Counted from the first letter of the stretch, positions 1-8,755 are shown. The stretch: 64,000 nt of DNA from Streptomyces cyaneochromogenes (GCF_003963535.1 NZ_CP034539.1:10106001-10170000); one strand, 5' to 3'. Notes: a model not told the origin generated them from the sequence alone. Program-made: numbers and translations.

Positions 1-227
1 CGCTCGGGCATGGCCCCGGTGGCCACCGCGACCCACTCCCGGGTCATCAGGTCCCCCACCAGCGAGCGCACATCGGGCCAGCGCCGGTACAGCGTCATCC
101 GGGAGACGCCCGCGCGGCGGGCCACGTCGGTCAGCGTCGTACGGCGGACACCGACGGCCAGGACACAGTCGCGCACCGCGTCGAGCACCGCGTCGCCGTC
201 CGAGTGGTTGTGACGAATAGGCGTCAT
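1..227 (-). CDS. TetR/AcrR family regulator, N-terminal part
   Basis: Reading leftwards from the ATG at 225-227, the first 75 residues are visible before the window edge. They form a TetR-type DNA-binding domain: a helix-turn-helix with TLTDVARRAGVSRMTLYRRW at about residues 30-50. The ligand-binding C-terminal domain lies outside the window. The gene is divergent from the flavoenzyme starting at 301, so it probably represses itself and that gene, as divergent TetR regulators usually do. The inducing ligand cannot be judged from this fragment. Confidence 0.85.
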   Translation of the reverse strand, partial: MTPIRHNHSDGDAVLDAVRDCVLAVGVRRTTLTDVARRAGVSRMTLYRRWPDVRSLVGDLMTREWVAVATGAMPE

Positions 228-242
228 GTGTAACAGTGTAAC
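228..242. promoter_or_regulatory. Direct repeat of GTGTAAC next to the TetR start
   Basis: Two copies of the heptamer GTGTAAC (228-234 and 236-242) sit directly upstream of the TetR start codon in the divergent intergenic region. The position suits an autoregulatory operator, but TetR sites are usually inverted repeats, so this is tentative. Confidence 0.35.
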
Positions 243-300
243 GCCTGCGAGGCCGTCCGGAACACGGCATCGCCCGAATCGACCGGTGAGGACGACCGCC

Positions 301-1899
301 ATGGACATGTTGTGGAGCGGCTGGGGCGACCCGGCCAAGGCGGCGCCGCTGCCCGAGACCGTGACGGGGTTGCTGCGCGATCTGCTCGGCGTCAAGCCGC
401 GGACCGCCGGGACGGTCGCCCTCGAGGACATCGCCGTACCCGAGCCGGGGCTCGAACCCGCCGTGCGCCAGGCACTGTTCGGTGCCGTGGGCGGTGAGGA
501 GCACGTCCGCTTCGACGCGGAGGCCCGCATCCGCCACACGCGCGGCAAGTCCACTCCCGACCTGCTGCGGATGCGCGAAGGCGACGTCGACGACATCCCC
601 GCGGCCGTCGTACTCCCCGCCGACCACGACGACGTGCTCGCCGTCCTGCGCGCATGCGCCGAACACGGCCTGCCCGTGGTCCCGTTCGGCGGCGGCACCT
701 CCGTCGTCGGCGGCCTTGCCCCCGCCCGACGGGGCCCCTTCGTCGCCCTGGACCTGCGCCGCATGGACCAGCTGCTCGACCTCGACCCCGTCTCCCGCAC
801 CGCCACCCTGCAACCGGGTCTGCGCGCCCCGCAGGCCGAGGCGCTGCTGGCCGAACACGGCTTCACCCTCGGCCACTTCCCCCAGTCCTACGAGTGGGCG
901 ACCATCGGCGGATTCGCCGCCGCCCGCTCCAGCGGCCAGGCCTCCGCCGGCTACGGCCGCTTCGACGAGATGGTGCTGGGCCTGACCCTGGCCACCCCCG
1001 AGGGCGTCATCGACACCGGGCGCGCACCGCGCTCGGCGGCCGGCCCCGACCTCCGCCAGCTCCTCCTCGGCTCGGAAGGCGCCTTCGGCGTCATCACGTC
1101 CGTCACGGTACGGATCCGCCCCGTTCCCCGGACCCGTGTGTACGAGGGCTGGCGCTTCCCCTCCTTCGACGAGGGCGCCGCAGCCCTGCGCCGCCTCGCC
1201 CAGGACGGGCCGCGCCCGACGGTGCTGCGCCTGTCCGACGAGACCGAGACGCTGATCGGCCTCGCCCAGCCCGACGCGATCGGCGCCGCCGTCGCCGGGC
1301 AGCAGCCCACGGGATGCATGGCCATCACCGGCTACGAGGGCACCGACGAGGACACCGCGCACCGCCGGGAGCAGGCCGCCGCCGTGCTGCGCGAGTGCGG
1401 CGGGACGCCGCTGGGCGAGGAGCCGGGACAGCGCTGGGCGCACGGCCGCTACTCGGCGCCGTACCTGCGGGACTCCCTGCTGGACGCCGGGGCGTTCGCG
1501 GAGACACTGGAGACGGCGACCTTCTGGTCACGCGTCCCCGAGCTGTACGCGTCCGTCCGTGAGGCCCTCACCACCACGCTCACCGAGTCCGGCACCCCGC
1601 CCCTGATCATGTGTCACATCTCCCACGTCTACGAGAACGGCGCCTCGCTGTACTTCACCGTCGTCTCCGCCCAGGGCGACGACCCGGTGACGCACTGGGA
1701 GAAGGCCAAGCGCGCCGCCAACGAGGCGATCCTCGCCGCGGGCGGCACCATCAGCCACCATCACGGCGTGGGCACCGACCACCGGGACTGGTACGTGCGC
1801 GAGGCGGGCCCCCTGGGCATCGAGGCGCTGCGCGCGGTGAAGCGCAGGCTGGACCCGGCGGGCCTGCTCAACCCGGGCGTCCTGCTGCCCCTCGACTGA
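301..1899 (+). CDS. FAD-binding oxidase, alkyldihydroxyacetonephosphate synthase-like
   Basis: A 532-residue flavoenzyme of the PCMH/VAO superfamily. The FAD-binding PP-loop appears as PFGGGTSVVGGL (about residues 135-146), followed by the linker around SYEWATIGGFAA. The C-terminal part carries GGTISHHHGVGTDHRDW, the triple-histidine segment characteristic of alkyl-DHAP synthases, which exchange the acyl chain of acyl-DHAP for a fatty alcohol to make ether lipids. The ATG at 301 is preferred because GGTGAGG lies about 8 bases upstream; an in-frame upstream ATG at 226 overlaps the TetR start. A lipid kinase follows, supporting a lipid-related role. A generic FAD-linked oxidase of another substrate remains possible. 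Confidence 0.8.
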   Translation: MDMLWSGWGDPAKAAPLPETVTGLLRDLLGVKPRTAGTVALEDIAVPEPGLEPAVRQALFGAVGGEEHVRFDAEARIRHTRGKSTPDLLRMREGDVDDIPAAVVLPADHDDVLAVLRACAEHGLPVVPFGGGTSVVGGLAPARRGPFVALDLRRMDQLLDLDPVSRTATLQPGLRAPQAEALLAEHGFTLGHFPQSYEWATIGGFAAARSSGQASAGYGRFDEMVLGLTLATPEGVIDTGRAPRSAAGPDLRQLLLGSEGAFGVITSVTVRIRPVPRTRVYEGWRFPSFDEGAAALRRLAQDGPRPTVLRLSDETETLIGLAQPDAIGAAVAGQQPTGCMAITGYEGTDEDTAHRREQAAAVLRECGGTPLGEEPGQRWAHGRYSAPYLRDSLLDAGAFAETLETATFWSRVPELYASVREALTTTLTESGTPPLIMCHISHVYENGASLYFTVVSAQGDDPVTHWEKAKRAANEAILAAGGTISHHHGVGTDHRDWYVREAGPLGIEALRAVKRRLDPAGLLNPGVLLPLD

Positions 1900-1992
1900 C
1901 CCCGCATCCACACGCACGACTCCCTCCCGCCCTCTCCACCCACCCCGCTCCGCCTCCGGCAGTACCCTGCCGTCGGCCCGAAAGGCACATCG

Positions 1993-2874
1993 ATGCGACA
2001 GTTCACCGCCATCGTCAACCCCACGGCCGGCGGATCCGCCTCAGCGGCCGCGCTGCTGCAGGTGGCCCGGCAGCTGCGGGAGGCCGGGGCCGGCCTGGAG
2101 ACCGAGTACAGCCGCAGCCTGGACCACGCCCGGGAACTCGCCCGGGACGCCGGGCGGCGGGGCAGGGTGGTGCTCGCTGTCGGTGGCGACGGCATCGCCG
2201 GCGGCATCGGCGGAGCGCTCAGCGGCACCGACGCCCTGCTCGGCCTCGTGCCGGCCGGGCGCGGCAACGACTTCGCCCGGGCGCTGAACCTGCCCGCCGA
2301 CCCGACGGCACTCGCCCAGGTGCTGCTCCACCACGAGCCCCGCAACGTCGACACCATCGAGGTCGAGTCGGCCGTCCACCACCGCACCGTGGTCCTCGGC
2401 AGCGTGTACGCGGGTGTCGACGCACTCGCCAACCGGCACGCCAACAACGCCACCCTGCTGCGCGGCGCGGCCTCCTACTACGCCGGCGGACTGCGCGCCG
2501 TCACCACCTGGCGCGCGGCGCGCTACCGGGTCACCGTCGACGGCGTGGACCACCCGCACACCGGCTACACGGTCGTCGCCGCCAACTCCGGCTACTACGG
2601 CTCCGGCCGCCTCATCGCCCCCGAGGCCCGCGTGGACGACGGCCTGCTGGACGTGGTGATGATCCGCGAGGCGCCGCGCCGGCTGTTCTTCGCCCTGATG
2701 AACGACCTCAAGACCGGCGCCCACGTCCACCGCCCCCAGGTGAGCATCCTGCGGGGCAGGGAGATCCGTATCGAGGCCGACCGCGAGGTGCCCTACGGCG
2801 CGGACGGCGAGGTCGAGGCGACCCTTCCGGTCACGGTCAGGGTCCTGCCGGGAGCGCTGCGCGTGCTGTGCTGA
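1993..2874 (+). CDS. Diacylglycerol kinase family lipid kinase (YegS/BmrU type)
   Basis: A 293-residue lipid kinase of the DAGK catalytic family. The phosphate-loop motif near the N-terminus reads IVNPTAGG, and the glycine-rich ATP site reads VGGDGIAGGIGG. The family usually has GGDGT, so the Thr-to-Ile change is mildly unusual. LGLVPAGRGNDFAR, the third conserved block, is intact. The family phosphorylates diacylglycerol or related lipids at the membrane. It lies 93 bases downstream of the alkyl-DHAP-synthase-like gene in the same direction, so the pair may cooperate in ether-lipid or phospholipid turnover; that link is inference. Confidence 0.85.
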   Translation: MRQFTAIVNPTAGGSASAAALLQVARQLREAGAGLETEYSRSLDHARELARDAGRRGRVVLAVGGDGIAGGIGGALSGTDALLGLVPAGRGNDFARALNLPADPTALAQVLLHHEPRNVDTIEVESAVHHRTVVLGSVYAGVDALANRHANNATLLRGAASYYAGGLRAVTTWRAARYRVTVDGVDHPHTGYTVVAANSGYYGSGRLIAPEARVDDGLLDVVMIREAPRRLFFALMNDLKTGAHVHRPQVSILRGREIRIEADREVPYGADGEVEATLPVTVRVLPGALRVLC

Positions 2875-2882
2875 GCCTTTGG

Positions 2883-3326
2883 TCAGGGGTGTTGAGCCCC
2901 TGGCCGGGTTGCTGAGCCCCTGGCCAGGGGGGTCACGTCCGCGACTGCGCCCGGCGGCCGCTCATCGCCGTCCACCGGCGTGCGCCGGCGTGCGGCCCTC
3001 AGCTGATCGGAGGCCGCACTGCGGTCCGCCTCGTCCTGGACGAGCAGCGAGAGCAGCGCGGCGACCGGCAGTCCGGCCTCGGCGGGGTGGCGCAGCACCT
3101 TGTCGGGCTCGATCTGGTAGGTGTTGGTGCGCCCCTCGCGGACGTGCGACAGATAGCCGTCCCGCTCCAGATCGGAAATGATCTTCTGGACGGCCCGCTC
3201 GGTGAGTCGGCAGTGCGCCGCGATCTGCCGAATGCGGACGTTCGGATTGTCGGCGATGGTCGCCAGTACGCGCGCGTGGTTGGTCAGGAATGTCCATCCG
3301 GTGTGCGGCTCAGGGACTCCGTCCAT
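2883..3326 (-). CDS. Winged-helix transcriptional regulator (MarR/ArsR-like)
   Basis: A 147-residue protein with a single N-terminal winged helix: a recognition helix within RIRQIAAHCRLTERAVQKII at about residues 32-51, then a wing with DGYLSHVREGRTNTYQI. No ligand domain is recognisable, and the C-terminal 40 residues are low-complexity. Small one-domain wHTH proteins of this kind are common in Streptomyces and mostly uncharacterised. The gene is convergent with the lipid kinase (stops 9 bases apart) and divergent from the STAS-ANTAR gene, so it may regulate that gene. Its last codons contain a duplicated GAGCCCCTGGCC block. Confidence 0.75.
   Translation of the reverse strand: MDGVPEPHTGWTFLTNHARVLATIADNPNVRIRQIAAHCRLTERAVQKIISDLERDGYLSHVREGRTNTYQIEPDKVLRHPAEAGLPVAALLSLLVQDEADRSAASDQLRAARRRTPVDGDERPPGAVADVTPLARGSATRPGAQHP
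2894..2930. repeat. Direct repeat plus palindrome at the convergent gene ends
   Basis: GAGCCCCTGGCC occurs at 2894-2905 and again at 2914-2925. The second copy continues into the palindrome CCCCTGGCCAGGGG (2917-2930). It sits within the last codons of the winged-helix gene, just past the lipid kinase stop, where a bidirectional transcription end would be expected. Confidence 0.5.
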
Positions 3327-3455
3327 GCACCAAGACTACGACTCTGTGTTCACGTATACAAAAACACGCACTGCGTTTCATGTATCTATTGACGTGTCCT
3401 GTCGTTCCGGTTCAGTCTAGTAGCGAGACGGGGAGCAGCTGAGGGAGAGGCGGTC

Positions 3456-4289
3456 ATGCCGGAGCTCGCGTCCTCTGGGCACCCCCCTTGCGGGGGCGCC
3501 GCCGATCGTGCGGACATCGCAGGCGCACCGGCGGCGGGTGCGCCGCGGCCACTCGTCACACACCTTCGTCCCGAGGGCGACCGGGTCACGGTGAAGGTCC
3601 GCGGGGAACTCGACCTCGACACCAGCGAGCAGCTCCGCGGCGTTCTGCGCCAGGCCCTGAGCAGCTCGGTCCGCGGCATCGACCTGGACCTCGAGGACGT
3701 CTCCTTCTGCGACTGCTCCGCACTCAACGTCCTGCTCGCCCTGCGCAACCGGGCGCTGGAACAGGCCAAGACGGTCGCCATCCACTCCACGAGCAGCGTG
3801 GTCGATCGCCTGCTTGCCCTGTCCGGCACGCGGACGCTGTTCGCCCGCTCGGAAGCGGAGGACAGGCACGACACGGCGGATGGTCCGGACACCGATCGGC
3901 AGGACATGGCGGACCGGCATGAAGCGGCGGATGGGCACGGCCACGACACGCAAGCGCGCGAAGCTGCGGACCACGACCTGCGGATCGAAGTCGCCCAGCT
4001 GCGGCGGGCCATGCAGACCCGGCCGACCATCGACCTGGCCCGGGGCATCCTGATGGCCTCGTTCAGCCTGACCTCCGAGGAGGCCTGGACGGTCCTCGTC
4101 GCGGCCTCCCAGAACACCAACACCAAACTGCACTCGCTGGCCGGAGACCTGGTCACCGCGGTCAAGGGCGACGCGCTGCCCGAAGAGCTCCAGGAGCAGC
4201 TGTCGGCCGCCGTGGCCAGGGTCAACTCCTCCGCGGGAGCAACGGGAGGCGGGACGGACGACCCGGACCCCGCCCCGGCCGCCAACTGA
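3456..4289 (+). CDS. STAS-ANTAR fusion regulator
   Basis: A 277-residue two-domain protein. Residues about 35-130 form a STAS domain of the anti-sigma-factor antagonist type, with VKVRGELDLDTSEQL and the phosphoacceptor region FCDCSALNVLL, in which Ser is the expected phosphorylation site. A charged linker rich in Asp, His and Arg follows (about 130-170). The C-terminus (about 185-240) is an ANTAR domain, an RNA-binding antitermination module, with TIDLARGILMASFSLTSEEAW. The protein therefore appears to join partner switching to RNA-level control. It starts at ATG 3456 behind GGGAGAGG and is divergent from a winged-helix regulator. Confidence 0.85.
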   Translation: MPELASSGHPPCGGAADRADIAGAPAAGAPRPLVTHLRPEGDRVTVKVRGELDLDTSEQLRGVLRQALSSSVRGIDLDLEDVSFCDCSALNVLLALRNRALEQAKTVAIHSTSSVVDRLLALSGTRTLFARSEAEDRHDTADGPDTDRQDMADRHEAADGHGHDTQAREAADHDLRIEVAQLRRAMQTRPTIDLARGILMASFSLTSEEAWTVLVAASQNTNTKLHSLAGDLVTAVKGDALPEELQEQLSAAVARVNSSAGATGGGTDDPDPAPAAN

Positions 4290-4335
4290 ACCGCCCCGGT
4301 TGCGTCGATCGGCGGCGCGGCGGCAGGGTTCGGGT

Positions 4336-4788
4336 GTGCCTACCTTGCTGATCGTGCATCACACCCCCTCGCCCAACTGCCAGGCCATGCTCGAAGCGGT
4401 GATCTCCGGTGCCACGGCGCCGGAGATCGAGAACGTCGAAGTCGTACGGCGAGCCGCCCTGTCGGCCACCGCGACCGACGTGCTCGACGCCGACGCCTAC
4501 CTGCTGGGCACTCCGGCGAACCTCGGCTACATCTCCGGGGCCCTCAAGCATTTCTTCGACCAGGTCTACTACCCGTGCCTGGACGAGACCCGCGGCCGGC
4601 CCTTCGGCTACTACGTGCACGGCGGCAGCGACGTCACGGGGGCGGTCCGGGCCATCGACGCCATCACGACCGGTCTCGCCTGGCGACGCGCCGCGCAGCC
4701 CGTGACGGTGACCGGCGAGCCCGGCCGGACGGACACCGAGGCCTGCTGGGAACTGGGTGCCACGCTTGCCGCCGGGCTCATGAACTGA
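4336..4788 (+). CDS. Flavodoxin-like NAD(P)H-dependent oxidoreductase
   Basis: A 150-residue flavodoxin-fold protein. It begins LLIVHHTPSPNCQAMLEAV, where the phosphate-binding loop of FMN flavoproteins is expected, and contains AYLLGTPANLGYISGALKHFFDQ, the second flavin loop of the WrbA/NADPH-dependent FMN reductase family. The GTG at 4336 is chosen because the protein then starts directly with the first beta strand. Such small flavoproteins reduce quinones or flavins in the cytoplasm; the substrate cannot be told. It stands alone, 46 bases after the STAS-ANTAR gene in the same direction. Confidence 0.8.
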   Translation: MPTLLIVHHTPSPNCQAMLEAVISGATAPEIENVEVVRRAALSATATDVLDADAYLLGTPANLGYISGALKHFFDQVYYPCLDETRGRPFGYYVHGGSDVTGAVRAIDAITTGLAWRRAAQPVTVTGEPGRTDTEACWELGATLAAGLMN

Positions 4789-4918
4789 CCCTCGTCGAGG
4801 CCTCGTTGTAAGAGATTTCTGTGAATTCCCGAGGCGGTTGAACACGACGCGGCGCGTCTCCGTATTAGGCCAGGGGATTTTCATGCCCTGACCGATCACG
4901 AGGCGTAGGAGTACTTCC

Positions 4919-7000
4919 TTGGGACGCAGCACGCGAAGACGCCCCACGGGCGCACGGCGCGCGACCTTTGCAGCGGTCGCGCTGATGTTGGGCGGCGGCG
5001 GCCTGGTTGCGGGCAACGTCTATGCCTCGGCCACCGAGGACGGCGAAGCGGAACAGGCCCGCACGCTGTCCTCCCCGGCAGGCACGATCGACTGCCCGGA
5101 CGTCGGCAGCAAGCTGACGGCCGTGCCGGACGGGGCGAAGGAGGACGTCGCCAAGGAACTCGCCCTCCTGGACCAGCAGATCGCCGACGCCTACCAGCGC
5201 CTGAAGGAGTCGGCCCAGGCCGTCCAGCAGGACGCGGCCTTCGCCGACAGCGCGATCATGAATCCGCTGAAGGACAAGCGCACGGCGACGATCGAACGCA
5301 TCGCCATCGCCATCGAGGGCTTCGGGGACCGGCCGCAGGGTCTGGAGTCCCTCGCCCCCTGCACGCTGCGCGCGGCCGACAGCGGCGACGGCGACCAGGG
5401 CGACGCCGGCCAGAACGAGGGCGGCGACAACCAGGCGGGCGAGGACCAGGGCGACCAACAGCCCGACAACGGCGGCCAGACCGGTGAGGGTGGCCAGGCC
5501 GGCAACGGTGGCCAGGCCGGCAACGGCCCGGTCGCCGCGGACTTCGTGGACATCAAGGCCGTGCAGCCGAACGTGTCCGCCCCGGCCGTCCAGAAGGGCG
5601 CCTCCCGCGGCACCTTCGCCACCAGCTGCGGTGTGAACGAGAACGGACTGTTCAACTCGGACAACGTGATCGTGGCCCCCGGCGTCTCCAACGGCGCCCA
5701 CCACTTCCACGACTACGTCGGCAACCAGGCCAACAACGCCTTCGCGAGCGACGAGGACCTGGCGGGCGCCGAGACCACCTGTGTCGACCAGGGCGACAGG
5801 TCGTCGTACTTCTGGCCCGTCCTGCGCCTGCAGAACGGCACCCAGGAGAAGGACGCGGGCTCGCCCGGCGGCGGCATCGAGGGCAACGCCGGTGAGATCG
5901 TCACGCCCAAGGCCGTGACGATGACCTTCGTGGGCAACCCGCGGGGCAAGGTCACCGAGATGCCGCGACTGCTGCGCATCATCACCGGTGACGCCAAGGC
6001 GTTCGTCAACGGCACCGCCAACGCCAACGCCTCCTGGAGCTGCACCGGCTTCGAGGACCGGCAGCTGAAGGACAAGTACCCGCTGTGCCCGCAGGGCAGT
6101 GACGTGGTGCGCACGTTCAAGTTCCAGAGCTGCTGGGACGGCCAGAACATCGACAGCGCCAACCACCGCACGCACGTGGCGTTCGCCGCGGCCGACGGCA
6201 CCTGCTCGAACGGCTTCCAGGCCATCCCGCAGCTCGTGCAGCGGATCGTCTACGACGTCGACGCGCCGAGCCTGCAGGACGGCGGCAGGACGACCCCGCT
6301 GTTCGCGGTGGACTCCTTCCCCGAGCAGCTGCACAAGCCGGTGACCGACCACGGCGACTTCATCAACGTCTTCGACGAGGACCTGATGGGCGAGATGGTC
6401 GACTGCATCAACGCGGGCCGCACCTGCGGTGCCGGAGCCGACGAGGGCGGTGACCCGGGCCAGGAGGAGCCGACCGAGGAGCCGACGCAGGCGCCCACCA
6501 CTCCGCCGGCCGGTGACGACAAGCCGGAGCCGGGCGACGGAGGGGACGAGCAGACGGACCCGCCGGCGAACGACGACCCCGCCACCGAGGCCCCGGCCAC
6601 CGAGGCGCCCGAGACCGAGGCCCCGGCGACCGAGAACCCCGCCACTGAGGCTCCCTCGAACGACGACCCCGGTGACGACCCCGCGGCCGACGACCCGGCG
6701 AACGACGACGAGCCCACCGTGTCGAGCACGGTCGCGCCCAAGTCGTCCGGCACCCCGTCGGCCGCCGCGGGCGACGACCAGGCGCAGGGCGGCTCCGGTG
6801 ACGACGAGAACGCGGGAGGGGCCGCGGCGCAGACGCAGCCCGCCGACGAAGCCACCGAGGACAGTCTGGGCACGAAGCCGCAGGCGGTCGGGGGCAACCT
6901 GGCCGAGACGGGCACCACGCTGTGGCCGGCCGCGGCCGGCGCCGTCCTCCTCATGGGCGGCCTCCTGGTGCTGATCCGCGCCAGGCGCAGCGCCCGATGA
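4919..7000 (+). CDS. Sortase-anchored surface protein with DUF1996
   Basis: A 693-residue exported protein. The TTG start at 4919 follows AGGAG with a 7-base spacer, and a signal peptide spans about residues 12-38. Residues about 205-500 form a DUF1996 domain (conserved GVSNGAHHFHDYVGN), a family found in secreted fungal and actinobacterial proteins with no established activity. A long Asp/Glu/Thr/Pro-rich stalk with TEAP repeats follows. The C-terminus has the class E sortase motif LAETG at about 661-665, a hydrophobic span, and a basic tail ending RARRSAR. It is thus predicted to be covalently attached to the cell wall. A strong hairpin follows the gene. Confidence 0.88.
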   Translation: MGRSTRRRPTGARRATFAAVALMLGGGGLVAGNVYASATEDGEAEQARTLSSPAGTIDCPDVGSKLTAVPDGAKEDVAKELALLDQQIADAYQRLKESAQAVQQDAAFADSAIMNPLKDKRTATIERIAIAIEGFGDRPQGLESLAPCTLRAADSGDGDQGDAGQNEGGDNQAGEDQGDQQPDNGGQTGEGGQAGNGGQAGNGPVAADFVDIKAVQPNVSAPAVQKGASRGTFATSCGVNENGLFNSDNVIVAPGVSNGAHHFHDYVGNQANNAFASDEDLAGAETTCVDQGDRSSYFWPVLRLQNGTQEKDAGSPGGGIEGNAGEIVTPKAVTMTFVGNPRGKVTEMPRLLRIITGDAKAFVNGTANANASWSCTGFEDRQLKDKYPLCPQGSDVVRTFKFQSCWDGQNIDSANHRTHVAFAAADGTCSNGFQAIPQLVQRIVYDVDAPSLQDGGRTTPLFAVDSFPEQLHKPVTDHGDFINVFDEDLMGEMVDCINAGRTCGAGADEGGDPGQEEPTEEPTQAPTTPPAGDDKPEPGDGGDEQTDPPANDDPATEAPATEAPETEAPATENPATEAPSNDDPGDDPAADDPANDDEPTVSSTVAPKSSGTPSAAAGDDQAQGGSGDDENAGGAAAQTQPADEATEDSLGTKPQAVGGNLAETGTTLWPAAAGAVLLMGGLLVLIRARRSAR

Positions 7001-7042
7001 GGGTGACGACGCAGGGCAGCGGCGCGTAGGCGCCGACGCTCC

Positions 7043-7079
7043 ACAGGGCCCGGACCGGTCGACCCGGTCCGGGCCCTGT
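7043..7079. terminator. Bidirectional terminator hairpin
   Basis: A perfect 15-base-pair stem (7043-7057 with 7065-7079) closes a 7-base loop. It lies between the convergent DUF1996 and SDR genes, so it can serve both strands. There is no long T-tract, as is common in Streptomyces. Confidence 0.85.
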
Positions 7080-7134
7080 CGCGTCCAGCGTCGCGGCACG
7101 GCGTCGAGGTTCTGCCGAAGGGCGTCGCCGCGCA

Positions 7135-7884
7135 CTAGTCCACGATGGCTCCGCAGGAGATGTTCACGTCCGTCGCGGTGAGGGTGCGGGCCCGGTCGGA
7201 GGCGACGAAGGCGGCCACGTCGCCGACGTCCGCGAGGGTCGCGGTCCGGCCGAGCTGGGTCGCGTCGACCAGGCTGCCGACGATGGCCTCGGCACCGGGG
7301 AACCCCGTGGGCAGGGATTCCGGCACGCCGCCGGACTTGAGGGTCACGACGCGGATGCCCTGCGGGCCCAGCTCGATCGCCCACTGGCGGCGCAACCCCT
7401 CCAGGGCGTCCAGCGCGATCTTGAAGCCGCCGAGGCCGGGCAGGGTCTGGGTCCCACCGCCGCCGAAGGCGAGGATCACCCCCGTGCCGCGTGCGGTCAT
7501 GTGGCGGGCCGCCGCCCGGGTCGTCAGGAACTGCGACCGCATCGCCGTCACGATGGGCCGGAGGAAGTCCGCCTCCGAGATCTCCATCAGTGGTTTCTGC
7601 ACGTCTCCGTAGCCGATGGCGTTGAACGAGACGTCGATCCGCCCCGCACGCGCGGCGACGCCGTCGACGAAGGCGTCCACCGCCGCCTCGTCCTGCGCGT
7701 CGACCATGGCGGTCTCGGCGTCCGCGCCCGCGGCACGGATGTCCTCGGCGAGCTTGTCGAGCGGCGCGGCGGTCCGCCCGGCGAGGAAGACCTTCGCCCC
7801 CTCCCGGGCGAAAGCGCGCGCGGCCGCCCCTCCGATGGCGCCTCCCGCGCCGTACACCAGCGCGACCTTGTCCCTGAGCAACAT
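7135..7884 (-). CDS. SDR-fold protein lacking the catalytic Ser-Tyr
   Basis: A 249-residue short-chain dehydrogenase/reductase fold. The nucleotide-binding segment reads VYGAGGAIGGAAARAFA (about residues 11-27), close to the family TGxxxGxG pattern. The active-site region is atypical: where SDRs have Ser and then YxxxK, this protein has ILAFGGGGTQTLPGLGGFK. The Lys is present, but the Tyr four residues before it and the Ser are missing. It may bind NAD(P) without normal SDR catalysis. The ATG at 7884 follows GGAGATCGG; an in-frame upstream ATG at 7926 would add 14 residues of non-SDR sequence. Confidence 0.8.
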   Translation of the reverse strand: MLLRDKVALVYGAGGAIGGAAARAFAREGAKVFLAGRTAAPLDKLAEDIRAAGADAETAMVDAQDEAAVDAFVDGVAARAGRIDVSFNAIGYGDVQKPLMEISEADFLRPIVTAMRSQFLTTRAAARHMTARGTGVILAFGGGGTQTLPGLGGFKIALDALEGLRRQWAIELGPQGIRVVTLKSGGVPESLPTGFPGAEAIVGSLVDATQLGRTATLADVGDVAAFVASDRARTLTATDVNISCGAIVD

Positions 7885-7993
7885 GACCGATCTCCGTTCT
7901 GACGACCGCCGACCGGCTGGCCGCATGGTGCGGCCCCGGCCCTCTCATCCGATACGTCGGCGCCGGCCTCCGGAATTCGACACGCGGCGCGGA

Positions 7994-8755
7994 TCAGGGC
8001 GTGGGGATGCCCGCGGGGCGCGCCGGACGGCCGAGACGGACCGGGACGCCGGGGGAATACAGCACGCTGACCGGGGCGCTGCTCGGGGCCGGCAGTCCGG
8101 CCGCCGTGATCAGGTTCTCCTCGCAGGTGATCAGCTCGGCGCGGTACAGCGGCCATCGCGGGTGGTGGTTGGGCAGGTACGCCAGCGGCTCGGGCCCGCC
8201 GAAGAAGGCGTTGTGCATGCCCCAGCGAGCGGTGAGGAAGTGCTCCAACTCGGTGGGTTCCTCGATGAGTTCACCCGTCCGTACGGCGATGCGGCTGTAC
8301 GCGCCGCGCGGGCCGGGCCAGCGCCGGGAGCTGGTGTAGGTGACGGTGTCGCCGTCGGCGCGCACGGTCATCCGGGACCACAGGTAGGGCAGCCGGAAGC
8401 CGACGCGCCCCATGACGACCGGGATCAGCCGGGCGGCGTCCATCGACCGGAACACGACGCCGCGCCGCCCGTGCGCGTCCACGGAGTACAGCCGCACGTT
8501 GGTCTCCGGGAAGGTCCCGAGATACGGCACGCCGGGCAGCCGCAGCCAGCCGACCCGATGCATCCGGAAGGCGACGAGTCCGACGTACGTGACCCCGTCG
8601 TGCGTGTCCGCAACGGTCCCACTGGGCAACAGCCCCGCCACGACGTCCGGTTCGACGGCCCAGTGGATGAAGGCGAGGTCGAGCCACTCCTGGGTGAGGA
8701 GTGGGGTTCGTATGCGGTCGGGCGCGTCCGGGGTGACAGGCGTGGGATTCGGCAC
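7994..8755 (-). CDS. YqjF-like DUF2071 protein
   Basis: A 253-residue protein matching the DUF2071/YqjF family, recognised by LLTQEWLDLAFIHWAVEPDVV near the N-terminus and by the later pattern YLGTFPETNVRLYS. The family has no proven biochemical function; members are soluble and resemble the acetoacetate decarboxylase fold. It lies 48 bases downstream of a TetR gene in the same direction and may be cotranscribed with it. No catalytic residue can be assigned from the sequence alone. Confidence 0.8.
   Translation of the reverse strand: MPNPTPVTPDAPDRIRTPLLTQEWLDLAFIHWAVEPDVVAGLLPSGTVADTHDGVTYVGLVAFRMHRVGWLRLPGVPYLGTFPETNVRLYSVDAHGRRGVVFRSMDAARLIPVVMGRVGFRLPYLWSRMTVRADGDTVTYTSSRRWPGPRGAYSRIAVRTGELIEEPTELEHFLTARWGMHNAFFGGPEPLAYLPNHHPRWPLYRAELITCEENLITAAGLPAPSSAPVSVLYSPGVPVRLGRPARPAGIPTP

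Noticed and set aside
4865..7948. 1027-codon minus-strand open frame
   Set aside because: Antisense shadow of the DUF1996 gene joined to an out-of-frame reading of the SDR gene; composition is Arg/Gly/Val-rich and has no family features.
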